DNA from: Zonotrichia leucophrys gambelii
Lineage: Eukaryota > Chordata > Aves > Passeriformes > Passerellidae
NCBI RefSeq assembly: GCF_028769735.1
Contig: NC_088175.1
Span: 372,001-436,000, forward strand
Reading direction: 5' to 3'
Length of the DNA: 64,000 nucleotides
In this document: one piece after another, positions 10,541 through 23,777 of the stretch
Layout of the letters: every line of letters begins with the position of its first letter
Position numbering within the stretch: position 1 is the stretch's first letter
Position numbers and translations under genes: made by a program
The notes under the pieces: generated by a model
Databases searched by the model: none
What the model saw: only the letters and a program-made list of their open reading frames with translations
Told to the model about the DNA's origin: nothing

Positions 10541-13500
10541 GGTACATAAATGTGTTTCTTACGCTTAGGAGTTACATAGTTGAGGTACATGAATGTGTAG
10601 CAAAAGGCAATTGTTGTACAGTTTGAAAACTCATTCACAAAAATCCCCTTGGTCTTGTTGTGACAAAAACTCTCCCTAAATGTAGTTTTGCTAAAGCTGG
10701 TTTAAAACAAGCAGGTTGGGACCCAAGTTTCCAAACATCATTTGAACAGTACTGTGCTCCAAGGAAGTCCCGCCAAAATAAATTAAATTCTGCTAGATAT
10801 ATTATCCATTGCAGTTCTGGGGACTGGGATAAAGTTCTGAGTGCAGAGAATGTGGGTTTGCAGTATTTTTCTTTCTTTTACATAGTTCCATATGTGAATG
10901 ATCATGCTGGAGGTGCTTTCTGACCCCACCCTGTGAAAATCTTCCTCTCAAGGCCAGCATAATTAATAATTACTTCTAAAATCCCTGGTTTAGAAGTAGG
11001 CTATTTCCTTCATAAATTCCTCTTAATTTCAGTGGGTATATTTATCACTAGGCAACAAAGCATTGTTTTTTTATTTTCTGAGATATGAGTAGTTTATGTT
11101 CTGGACTGAGGACAGCAAGAGCCAGATTGTCACTGTAAACATAATTTATCTCTCAGACAATTTTTATAGGGTGAAACATAAAAGTTTGAATCTTTAGCTG
11201 GAAATAATTGATTTACACTCTTGTTTTCAATGATGACCTAATTTATGCAGAGTTGATTGTATCTGACTGGAGGGATCTTAGGCTAACTTTCTATTAATTA
11301 GCATTATAAATGAACCTCTCCATTTAAAGCTGTCCTAGTTTTTCTCACAGGTGATGAGAAGAGGCACAGCCTGGTGCTCCAAGTCAAACTGAATTGTTTC
11401 TGCAAGCAGCAAAATCAAAGACTTCAGTCTGCTGGCTCAGCCCTGGTGAAAGAGTGAAGAGTTCTGCTGAATGGAACAATTAAGTCAAACCCTTTGCTAA
11501 CTTTGATGTAATGCTCAGTTTCCATCCGGTTCACCCCATCACAGGGGGTGCATTTTCACACACAGATCTGATGGCTTTGGCAGTTTAGCACCACTGTATC
11601 AGGACTGATGGATTACTGTGATGTGTGTGATGCCATGCATCTGCACCACACAGGGCCGAAAAAATCTCCCTGTGCTGAAGGAACTCCCAGGCTGTGGAAA
11701 TATCTGACATTTTGTCTTTGTCTCAGTGGCCATGTAGAATTGCATCGAGGTACTGGAGCACCCTCTGTGTGTAAATCACCCTTTTGTACACTGTTTTTTA
11801 AAATATTGTTGCCATTGCTGTTCATTTCTTATCCCATGGCTGTTTGTTGTCAGTAAATTATCTCAGCTCAGAGCCTCTGCCTTTGTCCCTTTGTGGGAAA
11901 CAGGGGAAGGGGAGCAGCTTATTTGGAGTTTAAATTAAAATCTTTGAAAGAAAAAAGTGCAAAGGAAACGGGAAGATGAGATTGACACAGATACTTCCAT
12001 GGGAAAATTGCTCTAAGGCAAAGCTTGCATCACTTCCACGGATGCACCACAGCTCCTCCATGTCACAGCTTCCATGGCAGTGAGCAGAGGTGTCAGGGCT
12101 GGTTAAGGGAAGGTTTCTTGGCCACCACAAGGGCACTCAGAGGGATGCAAGGTCTGCTCCTGCTTCCCTCTGCCCTCCAACCTGTGCTGGGCCAGCGCTG
12201 GCTCCCCATGAGGAGCCAGGGATGAGGGCAGGGCTCATTCCAGGGCGCCATCACTTATTGCGGCAAACCCAAACAGCTGCAACAGCTCTGCAGGATCATT
12301 GTCCTCCCATCTGTGGGGAGGAGGCTGCAAAAGTGGGACCACTTCAACACAGGAGGAAATTTCTGAATCATGTACTGGAACACTTCCAATGCTTAACAGA
12401 AAGTTCTTTAAAAAGTACTCCTAATGGGTTGTGCTTTCTATATAGGGAGAGAGCTATAATTAGACATGGATAACTATTTTCCAATTTCCCTATTTTAATT
12501 CATTCCATTTTTATGAGGTTTTTTTTTTTTGAGCTTGCTTGTATGTTCTGTTGTATTGCTAATATGGGATCTAACTGAGATTCTTCATCAGATTAAGCTT
12601 TAAGAGAAAACACATGCACAGCATAGAGCATTTTCTCTGCTGTTTCTGCAGAGAACCAACACAAAATCTGCAGGAGCACAGAGCCATCCTCAGCTACCCT
12701 CATACTCACTCTGGCATTCAGCCTCTGTCAGCCTTCCTCAGGGCAGTAATAACATTATAATGGGGCTGGGAGACAAAACTGTCAAATTCTTTCCAAGACA
12801 ATCTTCCAGGCTCATCAGCATAGACAATCACTCCTTTTACTTCTGGAGTAATAGGAAGATTTTAAGCAATATCTTTTGATTTGAGTTGGACTTGAAAAAT
12901 GACATAGCTGGGGGCCTTATTTGAAAATGCAATGAGACTGAAATGTAAAGTGCAATTTCCCATGCAGTCTGCAGGGAGAATGAGGCACTTGTCCCAGTTC
13001 TCTTAATTGTCTCTGATTGCTGCTTGTGTAGCACAGTCACTTCCTCGTCTTCGAAATCACCTTCAAGGGCTCCAACATTTTTCACTTCACTGTTTTAAAT
13101 CAAGAAGGGCTAAACACCCACCCATTCAACCATTATGGCTGTTTTATGTTATTTATGTGGTTTATGCTATTAAGCTTTAAAATTTTGTTTATTTAATGGG
13201 CCTTAACAAGTGCTTAAGTAACAGGTTTGAGGACACATCAGTAGGCCTTGGCACATGTTGATTAAGGTGTGCTTAACCTGACAGTTAATATTTTGTACCA
13301 TTTTCCCAGCAGCCGTGACTGTTATGGAAGAAGTGCTAATTTTACAAAAATGGTTAGAGCTTGATTATTATGTTGGTTCTTTATTCACAAGGCTTCATTA
13401 TTTTGTTGGCTCTGCTCTGTGAGAGATGAAGTAGTGCTATTATTTCTACTCCCAGCTCCTTTCAGTCTTTTGCAATCATTTAGGCACACGTGGGACATTA

Positions 13501-16500
13501 CTCAGATAAGCAATTCTGTTTGCCTTCAGTGAGAGTGGGCAGCAAAAAGCAATCCATAAAATGAGCTGCTCAGCTTCAGGAGTGACCACAGGCTTTTCTG
13601 GCATATACCTGGGGAGGCAAACAAGAAACTGGAAAAATCATGGTCATATATCCCATTAAATCTTTTTTTTCCTACATAAAGAGTTTTCATTCACAGGGGA
13701 TGTTCTGCCAGCTGGAAGCCTCCAAAGCCTCTCTCATTTTTTGGGAAGCCCAAAGGAGCCTAGTTATGGTTGGGAAGGAGCGAAAGGTTAGGTATTTGAA
13801 CTAAGTGGAAGCCAGAGAGACCACTTTGTCCTCTAAAACTAGAAAATCTGTTTCTGTCTGTGGCTAGAATATTAGAAGCTGGTACTCCCAACTTATCCGA
13901 CACAGCAGAAGTCCAACTTAGCTTTTTACATCAAATTATTCATGAAAGTCAGCAGGAGGTGGAGATAAACTATTCATTCTGTGCATATCTATGTGAAAGG
14001 AGCTCTCAGGAGAGATCCTCAAGATCCTGCCAAGAAAACAAGTGAAAACATTTTAAGAATGGGAGGGAACATTCATAATTGAAATCACCAACAGCGTAAT
14101 TTGATTAGTTAATTCTACCAGAACAAAGATGCCACCTTTCCTTAGACGAGGAGGTGGGACAGAGCAGAGAGCATGAAGGCAGGAGGGAATGTGATTGTCA
14201 CCCCAGCATATCCTGCCAGCCTGATTTTAAACATCATGGGACCTGTGTGACCCTGATGCTCCAGACATCTGTCCTGACCAGAGCATCCAGGCACACCTGG
14301 CACCTCCCTCCTTCACTTCTTCCCTGTTCTCAAGTTAATTCAATAATATCATCTGGAGATGCCCCTAAACCAACACCTCCTGCCACCTCACTCTCACTCA
14401 CAGGGTTTCCAAAACCATGGACTGAGTCTCCTCTGATTCCCTAACAGCACACTGAAAGGCAGGACTGCAGACAGAAACCAGCTCCTTTTTTCCTTCTTTG
14501 CTGAAGAAATAAAAGGGGAAATAATTATTTAATGTTTTATTTGTCCATGGCTTTTTGTTGTTGCTATTTCAATTGCCACAGCAATTCTGTCCAGTCCTGG
14601 GTCTCAATGTGCTGCTCATGGTTCCTGCTGATGACAACAGGGGGAGAAACCACAGATGGACAGAACCCAACAGATCAAAGAGAAGGAAATAATAAAACAA
14701 GCCAGGTTAGGATGTGTTTGGGGGGATTCAGATCACCTGAACTTTCACCTTAGAGAAAATAAAACTCCATTAATATTAAAGACAGTGCCAGTTTCAGACT
14801 ACTTTTAGACCACTTAAGCTAAGGTTTTCTTTACCCACAAAAAGAAAGTAAATGCCACATAAAATGTGAATTTTCTTCAAAGCCGTTAGTCTATCAAAAG
14901 GGAAAGGAATTAAATGATGTTTTAAAAATGAAAGCTTTTGATTTAACTCCAGTATTTAAAATGAAGAGTATTAATTGTTTTTCATTCTTGATCTTTAATA
15001 AGATGTTAAGAGGTTTCCTAGTGGCATTTGTGGCAATGGGAATAAGTCAAATTGGCAGAAACCCCAAACCACATTTAGCTGTTCCCTATTGTAACATTGA
15101 ACAAAGGTTTTATTAACATCTTTCCCCTTGTTGGGCCAAAAGTCCCTTTTCAACACAACCATAGCCTTGAGTCTTCAATTTGCTGCTCTGTGGAGAGGAT
15201 TTATGCCTTCAGATCCAGCATGTTGTTCAGCATCTGTTTACATTCATCCCCATCAAAAGTTACCTATGAGTAGCAGAGATGGTTAGAAAAAGAATATTTT
15301 TAATAAATCAGCACCATAGTGTGCTCATGTCTCAAACTGGAAGTCCTTGCCCCAAACATTGAGCATCAACTCTATCCCAGTCCAAACCAAAATTGATTAA
15401 TTCACTGCCTTTTCAAGACCCAATGTACTGCCAGTCCTTGCTCCTTGATGAATTTAAGATGAAACATCCTTGGAAGGACAATCTGCTGTCACCTGGAGAG
15501 AGATATTTCAAGACCATGCATCTAATAGTCACATTTAAAGAGAAACCAACAGTTTGCAGTCCTTCACAGTGAGGTGGTGATGGCACCCAAGGCATTTGGC
15601 TCCTCCAGCCTGGAGACACCAGCATCTCACTCACACACCTCCCTCACCAGCACAGCTCCCTCTGTTTGACTGAGCCCTAAGGTCAGCCTTCCCCCTGTGT
15701 CAAATTTCCTAATCCACTTTAATATCCAAACACGTCAGCATTTCCTGATGCACTTTGTGCTTTGCCTCAAGGGCACAAGAGCACGTTGTGGGAAATGCAT
15801 TCCCTTCCTTCATGGAAACAGCCCTTAACCTTGTATCATCTGTGGTTCATGCACCTTTGTGGCCTCAGGGCATTGCAAAGAAGAATTCCCCGTGCTCTTC
15901 GTGTCCTTTCACGTGCTGGGTCTCATGGAAAAGATGAAAACAATGAGACTAGTGTGCTTTTATAAATGGGAATAACAAACCCCACTGATTTGGCATGGAT
16001 TTCTAGCACCTTTAATCTGTTTTCTCACAGCAAACAGCAATTTCTCAGCTTCTTCACCAGCATCTGTGTTTCCAGTTTGTGTTGCAGCTGCAGCTGCAGA
16101 AAAGGGAATAAAAGGGGCTGCTCTCCTACCTCGAGAGGGCACCACGAGACAGCTGAAAAAAGGCATGGAAGCAAACAAGCTTTACCTCAGGCACCAAATA
16201 TTCCTGTCATGAGGATGTTCAATTACAGTAATTAGCAATAATCACATAAGCAACAGGAGCTTCCTTTACCTCCTTTCACCCCTTGGAAGAATGGAGTCTG
16301 CTTCATTAAAGCCTCTGCTTCCTGCCTAATCCCAGGGACCCGTTCAGGGGTGTTTCCTTCGCAGACCGGGGGACCTGGATTCACCAGTGCTGCTGCCAAC
16401 ATGCCAGGACAATGTGAGAACTGCAGAAGGAAAAAAACATATTGTAGTGACTCATCTGACTCTGAAATGGAAGTTTTAAAAGTGAGGGAAAGTGTGAAGC

Positions 16501-18267
16501 ATTAACAGGGACTATTAAACACTGTGTGACTGTGGCTATGCTTTCTGAAACTACTCTGACCTACTTATAAGAGATGAGCTCTGTCCATGAAGCAGGATTT
16601 GGGGTTTTATTATTAATAATTATGTTTTTCCTCCTACTACCTTTCCAACTTAGTTGGACAGTACGTGATTTGCAGGGGCAAAGATGAAGTTAGCAGATCT
16701 ACAGGTCACAAGAAATCACATCTGTTTAAAGAAAATATTTTTTTACTATTTTAGATTGGATGCATCTCAGTCCAGTACCTTAAACTCAAGGCCATTCTTC
16801 TACCTTTCAAATGAAGCACTCTGAAGGGAAGCCATGGGGAACTGCACTTGCAGGGAATGCAGAGAGCAAGGCAACCCCAGGCAAGGCACTGGGCTCTATC
16901 CTGCCATGCAAGGAATGGAGCTGAGGTGTTTTCAGGAACCCAAAGAGATACATATATCCATACCATTAAGATCCTCTACCCTGATATTCTCCAACAGTCA
17001 AGTTAGGAGTGAGCAGATTAATTGTAAATTCCATAAATTAATTTTAGCAACATTTCTACTTCCTTTCTCTGCTTCACCCCCTTTAAAATGTTGTTGTTCT
17101 AGTCCCACACCTTTCTGACAAATCTAAATTTTGGTACTATTGATAAATTTTCAGGATAAAACCTGAAAGAAAATGAAGACATTTCAAACCAGAGAAGTAA
17201 AATAAAAAATCTAAACTATGTTAACGTTAAAAATTAGTCAGTAAGTTTGGGTAAAGAAAGGTAGACAGAGGGTTCTGAATGTGCTTAAATTTCTCAGTAT
17301 GGATGAAGGAACAGGCCTGGATTTTTCTGATCTCCAAATGCTTGGAAACACATCAAAAAAAGGCAGCACAAAAGCATCCTCCTTCCTGACTTTCCATAAA
17401 CCAGGAATGTGCTCTCAATGTCTTGAGTGCATTGTCTGAGCCATCCAATAGAGACAGGAAAGTCTGGATTCAAGGTAAAGCACAAAGTAACAGATTTCAC
17501 AGTTGGGTGTAAATTCATGTCATGAATCAATGACTGTCCCATGTGAATAGCAAATTAGAGCTAAAAAATAGGAATTCTCAGACAGTTCTATTAGGCTTTA
17601 GGTCCTTGTACCCCAAAATAGCATGTAATACTATAAAGGCAAAGAACAAACTGGACATATTCAGGACATTTGGCAATTCCAGTCAGTGACATTTCACAAC
17701 CAGCATTTTGCTGTATCCTCTGTACCCAGGAAACCAGATGGACACTCTACATTCTCACCATTGGTAAGCTGAGGGCAGAGACAATGAGATCTTGCTGTTG
17801 GAAAGAGCAACCATGCAGAAAAAACCAACATACCACGGAAACTATGGATTTCACATAAATACACAGAAAATAAGTGGTTCATTTGTAACAAAGAGGATTC
17901 CATTAACACATATTTATTTTGGGGGCAGCATTGCCATCCTTAAAGCATAAATGCTACAAATGCAACACTTTAGGACTCAAATTACAACACAGAGAATTAA
18001 ATAACTGCAGTTTCTTGTTTCAGTATAGATTTACACAGGTAATCTTTGTATGGATTGCCTTTGTCCTCTTTTCAAGAGTTCTGACAGCCTCCTCATCATC
18101 AGAGATTATGAGGTCTTACAAGTGTGAGGGTCATGAAATAAAAGATGATGTGTGGGTTTTGTGGGAACCTTAGACACTTCCATCTCCATCCTTCTATCCC
18201 AAGCATTTATTTGTAAACACTTCCAAATGGCAAATGGCAATATCATCAAAGTCAACTCAAAGAATTG
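10541..18267. other. Intergenic, no gene recognised
   Basis: Unique, moderately AT-rich DNA with short homopolymers (T-run near 12525). 11100-11345 and 13125-13350 are AT-rich, homeobox-motif-rich (repeated TAATTA/ATTAA-like cores) and free of repeat signatures, so they are candidate conserved elements. I found no convincing exon on either strand. Confidence 0.5.
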
Positions 18268-18790
18268 CAAAGTCACAGAACCACAGACTAGTTTTGGTTG
18301 GAAGAGGCCTCTGGAAATCATCAAGTCCAACCCCTCTGCTGAGGCAGAGCCGCCACCTGGAGCCGGTGACACAGGAATACATCCAAGTGGGTTTGGAATG
18401 ACTCCAGGGAGGGAGAATCCATGATCCTCCTGGGCAGCTTGTTCCAGTGCTCTGCCACCCTCAGTATAAAGTTCTTCCTCTCATTGTGATGAACCTTTTT
18501 GTGTTTTAATTTATGGCCACTGCTCCTCATCCTGTCACTGGGCATCACCAGAAAGAATCTGGTACCGTCCTCGTGGCATCCACCTTGGAGATATTTGTAC
18601 ACATTTATGAGATCCCCTCTTTGTCTTCTCCTCCCTGGACTAAGCAGGCCCTCATTTCTCCCCATAAGAAGGATGCTCCAGACTCCTGGTCATGTTTGTG
18701 GCTTCCACTGGACCCCCTCCAGAAGCTCCTTGTCCTGCACTCAGATATTAACAGCCCCAAATACCAGTACAGGATGAGACCAACAGCATG
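18268..18790 (-). mobile_element. CR1 LINE fragment, minus orientation
   Basis: The + strand opens with the reverse complement of a CR1 3' end (ACAGAACCACAGACTAG, then GGTTGGAAGAGGCCTCTGGA). It continues backwards into the end of the reverse-transcriptase ORF. On the minus strand an open frame (18321-18665) contains RGDLINVYKYL and HWNKLPR motifs, typical of the segment after the CR1 RT domain. The 5' part is missing. It meets a second CR1 head-to-head near 18790. Confidence 0.85.
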
Positions 18791-19450
18791 GAAAAGAGCT
18801 TTGGAGGAAAGGCTCTGCTGGGCATCAAGCTGACCATGAGCCAGCAAGGTGACCACTCAGCAGAGAGGGTCAGCAGCCTCTTGGGGCTGCATTTGGGAAA
18901 GTACCTGCAGCAGGTCAAGGGAAGTGATCCTTCTCTCTTCAGCACTAGTGGGGGTCACATCTGCAGTGCTGGGTCCAGTCCTGGGCTTTCCAGCACAAAA
19001 GAGATGTGGACATAGTGGGATGAATCCAGCAAAGTGCCAGGATGATGATGAAGGGACTGAGGAATCTGTTATATAAGGAGAAACTGAAGGAACAATTCAG
19101 TCTGGAGAAGGTCAGAGAATTATATCAATGTACATAAATCCATGATGTGAAGGAATAAGAAGACAGAGACCGACTCTTCTCTGTGGTACCCAGTGAGCAG
19201 ATAAGAAGCAATGCAATGGACATGGAGAGGAAACTCCATTTAAATATGAGAAGTTTATACTGGGAAGGAAATCAAACACTGGGAAAGGTTGCCCAGAGTT
19301 GTTTTGGTGTCTCCATTCTTGGAGATACTGAAAATCTGAGAGGACACAGCTCTGAGAAACCTGCTGTAAGCAGACTCTGCTCTGAGCAGGGCTTGACCAG
19401 ACAACCTCCAAAGGTCCATTCCAACCTCAACACTTCTGTGATTCTGTGAC
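18791..19450 (+). mobile_element. CR1 LINE fragment, plus orientation
   Basis: Follows the CR1 3' region in the sense direction: GAAGTGATCCTTCTCTCTTCAG, GGGTCCAGTCCTGGGC, a GGTTGCCCAGAG block, then GGTCCATTCCAACCTCAACA and the terminal TTCTGTGATTCTGTGA repeat at 19434-19450. Frameshifted and 5'-truncated. The join with the preceding inverted CR1 is abrupt. Confidence 0.85.
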
Positions 19451-22400
19451 TGCCGAGCCAGTTTTCTTTCCAAGTTACTGATGTGTTTGGAAACAGGAAG
19501 AGCCACAAGCTGTATCAACAAACTTTTGTGACTGGAAAAGCTGAATTAATTGCTAGAATCACACCAGTCAGCTGGAGAGGACGTGAGTTTCTGTTGGATG
19601 GGCTGCCAATGTAAACATTATTGTTGCAGAATCTGAGCTCTAGCGGAGGGCTGGGTGCCAGATTTCTTGATGTGCCTTGAGAACATCGACTTTGTTAGCC
19701 ACAGTAGCAGCCTGATAAGAGCTGCATGTGATAGCAGTGGGAGGGGCTGGCTGAAACCAGGACTGAGCCTGTGCCACTGGATCTGCTGCAGCAAAAGGGG
19801 TACAGAGACCTTAGCCCAGCCAGAAAATCACCCTGTGGCAAACAAGTGCCAGATATAGAAAAGAACCATGGAGATGGTTCCAGAGCAGCCAACCTGGCCT
19901 TCTCATACTCTGGGGGAAGCTATCAGCAACCCTCAGATCCCCCTGTTCATTTTTATCTGCCACCCAGCCCCTGGAGGAGAAGCATTTCAGGAACATTCAT
20001 TTCAGCAGAAATACTGTGCTCTTCCATGGCTGCAGGTGGAGTGGGAGTAATGGGCAGGCACCAGAGCAGGAGCAGGGAAGGGATAAGCAAAACTGAACGC
20101 TGTGAAGGGGTGGGCTGGCAACTGAACCTCTTGGTGCAACCATCCAAGCCTCTTCATGGGTGGAAAACAGGAGTGGAGAAAAAATGGCCCCTCCCTTCCA
20201 ATTTCAGGTTAAACGATGAGCTGTTTGATTGTGATAAGGGAGATTTTGTTTCCAGCTTTGCCTGTTTGGAAGAGGGCTCTTTTAAGCTCCAGTTCCTGGA
20301 ATATACTTAAGCTTTCACCTTTTTTTTCAGGATTAACAATTTCAGAAGAAGCAATGTAAACATAATTCATAAAGATACAAACTAAGAAGCAACACTCCTC
20401 ACATCTCAAAATCCTTCAGCCTAGTTTTTAAGTCCATCATGTAAGTTAGGGAAGAAAGTCTACCTAATTATTTCATCTGCAAAGACAGACAAAAATACTA
20501 TTTTAAAGTACATCAAGTGTATTCCACAGCCCATTTTTAGATCTAATAGTGTGGTCTGCTGCATCAATCATCATATGGCTGTAGGTTTCACGGATTCAAT
20601 TGCATTGCTTGCCTGCCCCCTTGTATACAGATGACATGAAATGAAACAAACTGGAGCTAGATGCTATGGAATTATTTATTTTGAAAAATGATTGCACATT
20701 TTTAATCATGTTTGGCATGGTTAATTAAGTAGACCTGCTCAGGAACAAAATTAATCTTTAGGCTGGCTTTATTTTTCATTTTGTAAAATACTATGTCTCG
20801 ACATGTTGAACTATCATTTATTCCCAACAACACTGGTGTTTGTGTAGCACACTCAATAAACATCCAACAAAGGACGTCCTCTGCATTTTGTTACTGCTCA
20901 AGCAATTTTCACTTCAAACCAGGTTATTCTTTACTCCTTGCTCTCTTGTCCAGTTCTGCACATCAGATGTATATAATTGCCATCCTCCAAATTGCATACA
21001 CAGCCAGTTTATTTCTCACATCCAAAACAGAAGCACAAGAATAAAGGCTGACTAAGACAAGTATAATTGCTGTTCATAGAACAATCCTCAGAGATTCAAA
21101 ACTAGAAAAGTTTGTGAGCATATATTTAATTTAAAACATGCTTGTATTTCCATTGCCTTTGAGAGAATCTGTTTTATGTTAAGGCTTCTACAGAAATTCT
21201 CACACTTGAATTACACACAAGCTAAAGAACTTCACTGGAGCAAGATCTGAGCACCTCACAAACTGAGCAGATTCATTTCAGTAAATGCAACCTTCTTTGT
21301 CTTTCAGAAACTTAATTCCTTTATTGTCTTTACACTGCAATAGATTCACACTTCAATGTAAGATCTAAAATGGAGAATAGAAATATGACATACATATTAA
21401 GTAAAATTTCAGATATGAGAGTTTCTAATCTGCAAAAAAGCTTCACTGGAAGTTGTTCGTTCTTTGCAAATTACCTGTGACAAGTCAGAATTTCCCTGAT
21501 CAGCCTCTCAAATACTCAGTGTCTGTTCAGAGGAGTATCTAAAAACTCATCATGCCCAGTCCTTGACGAGGAACAAGAATTCAATTCAAACTGAAAAGAG
21601 GCAGTGCTGGGAGAGGTTCTGACATTCAGAAAGGGTAGCAGGATAAAAGAGAGAGAAAAATGACAGACTCAGTCTGCACCATTACTAAAATTAGATCACT
21701 TCTTTTGTTCTCCTGAACCTTCTGCTCTATTTGCCAGGAATCATATTAGCAACAGAAACTGTGAGAATCTGTCCAACCTTATTAGAGAAGCTGGGCACAA
21801 AGAAATTATGAAAATCTCTCCTAAATGTACTTGCACATAAAAGAGAAAAAGGAGAGTTTCAGAATTCTTCAAGATTAGATCAGAACCAATGTCAGAAAAA
21901 CTGGACATCAAAATAACAGAGATTAATTAACAGTATTGCAGTGTGCTGCACATCAGCACAGATCAGAACTTTACCATTTCTGTCTTTTTATTATTTTTTT
22001 TATTTATATAAGTTTCACTACTTGGGACAGACCTAGACAGGCTCTTCACAATAGCAACCAGTTTACCCAAAATGCTTTATTGTGTAAGATACAGTTCAAT
22101 ATTGCCACCCAAAAGAGATGTGAAGGTCCAGCTTTGCTCCTGGGGAGGATTTGGATGGTTGCCTGGGAATCCTTCTCCATGTGGAACATAATAGTTTATA
22201 ATGCTGTAGGGGTAAGAGAGGATTCTGGTGTATACCAAGGAATCATAGCTGAATTCTCAATATTGTTGGAATTTCACAAGAGGGTCTTCACACTGAGACA
22301 TTCCCTGCCTGGGCTGCTGTTCTGAAGACACAATTAGAAACAACAGGTAAGGAGTAATTAATACTTTAATTCAGGCACACAAGGGAAATGTGATTGAGTG

Positions 22401-23068
22401 ATGGGATCAGGCTCCGTCTCTAGTCTGATTTCACTAGAATAGCTGCTAGTGGTTTTTCCATAGCCCTGTCCATGGCTTTGTGGTTAGGACATCTTTCAGG
22501 AGTGAGCTAAGAAGGTCCTTGGCCTCCCTCCTCTTGGGATGGGCCACTTGAACCCCTCAACAAGGCAGTTCCTGACACCAAACCACTGCTTTTTGCTCCT
22601 CCTCAGAAGGTACCAGCCCACCAGGGACATCCCAGTTCTGAGTGGATCAAGGCACTTTTTGCACCATCACACACCAGCAGCTCAGACCTGCTTCTGGAGA
22701 GATGTTTCCTAATGACCACTGCAGCAGCTCTACACTTAACGAGCATCCAACTCCCTCCAGAGACACCTCCTGCATTCCCAATATCCCACAGAGCCCAAAT
22801 GTTGCACTGAGATCTCTGAATTTTCTTGTTCAAGAATATGCCTAAGTCTTTGAGAAGCTGGATGCTGGATACTGGTGACCTGAGCCAAGTTTTAACAAAC
22901 AGCAAGTGTGTATATGATAATTTTTAATTGGGTGAACTGTCAAGGACACAGGAGACACTACTTTGTTGGTGATTCAAACATTCCTGCTCCACTGGAAGCT
23001 ACAAAGTGTCCCAGAGCTCCAGCTGTAAGAGCTTGTGTGTCCCTGGAGCAGAGAGTGTCCCACATGAT
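19451..23068. other. Intergenic, no gene recognised
   Basis: No recognisable exon. The longest open frame (19771-20310, 179 codons) has no domain similarity I can see and no conserved-looking splice context. The rest is unique AT-rich DNA. Confidence 0.5.
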
Positions 23069-23777
23069 TGTCACCGTGATATTTTCTGAAAAATCTTCTT
23101 TGCCCAGGATTTTTCTGCTCAGAAGCTGAGGACCCTCAGAAAAGAAATGTAAACAATAATTATCTGATTGCTTTGGAACGTGGTCTGGAGGTTACTTACC
23201 AACAGGTGCATCTTTGATTGGTTCCATGTGAATTATGTTGACTTAATGACCAATCCCAGTCCAGCTGTGTTGGGACTGTGGTCAGTCACTGGTTTTTATT
23301 ATTTTTTCCTTTCTAGCCTTTTGATGTATCCCTTCTCTTTCTTTAGTATGGTGTTACTATAGAATAGAATAGAATAGAATAGAATAGAATAGAATAGAAT
23401 AGAATAGAATAGAATAGATATTATATATAGAATCTATATTATTATATATAGAATAGATATATAATATATAATATATAATATATAATATATAATATATAAT
23501 ATATAATATATAATATATAATATATAATATATAATATATAATATATAATATATAATATGTAATATATTATATATTATAATTTATATATTATAAATTATAA
23601 TATATTATATTATAATTAATATATAATAATATACATTATATATTATTCTATATATTATTATATATAGAATAGATATATAAATAAATATATATTATTTATT
23701 ATTATATTCTTATTATAGAAGAATATGGAGTCAGATTCATCTCTTCCCTCATCCTGGGACCCTCACAACCACCACAC
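23069..23777 (+). mobile_element. Solo LTR, family A copy 2, expanded by AT-rich satellite
   Basis: Begins TGTCACCGTGATATTTTCTG and ends near ACCACACA. It has the same block order as the copies at 42202 (same subfamily), 3353 and 59846. Its length is about 709 bp instead of about 380-420, because roughly 360 bp of (TAGAA)n and TATAATA-type repeats replace the AT-rich stretch before the GGAGTCAGAT block. I could not identify a clear TSD. Confidence 0.8.
23357..23720. repeat. (TAGAA)n and TATAATA-type AT satellite
   Basis: About 12 units of a TAGAA pentanucleotide run to 23418, followed by some 300 bp of 7-bp-like TATAATA units that degrade into TATATTATA strings. It is almost purely A/T and highly self-complementary. 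It sits exactly where other copies of this LTR have a short TATAGTTTTAATATAATATA segment, so it probably grew from LTR sequence. Confidence 0.9.

Noticed and set aside
19771..20310. 179-codon intergenic frame
   Set aside because: No domain, no splice context or repeat match I recognise; about what chance gives in a window this size.
22000..22620. Possible antisense LTR
   Set aside because: A TTTATTG string alone; no paired ends or related copy in the window.
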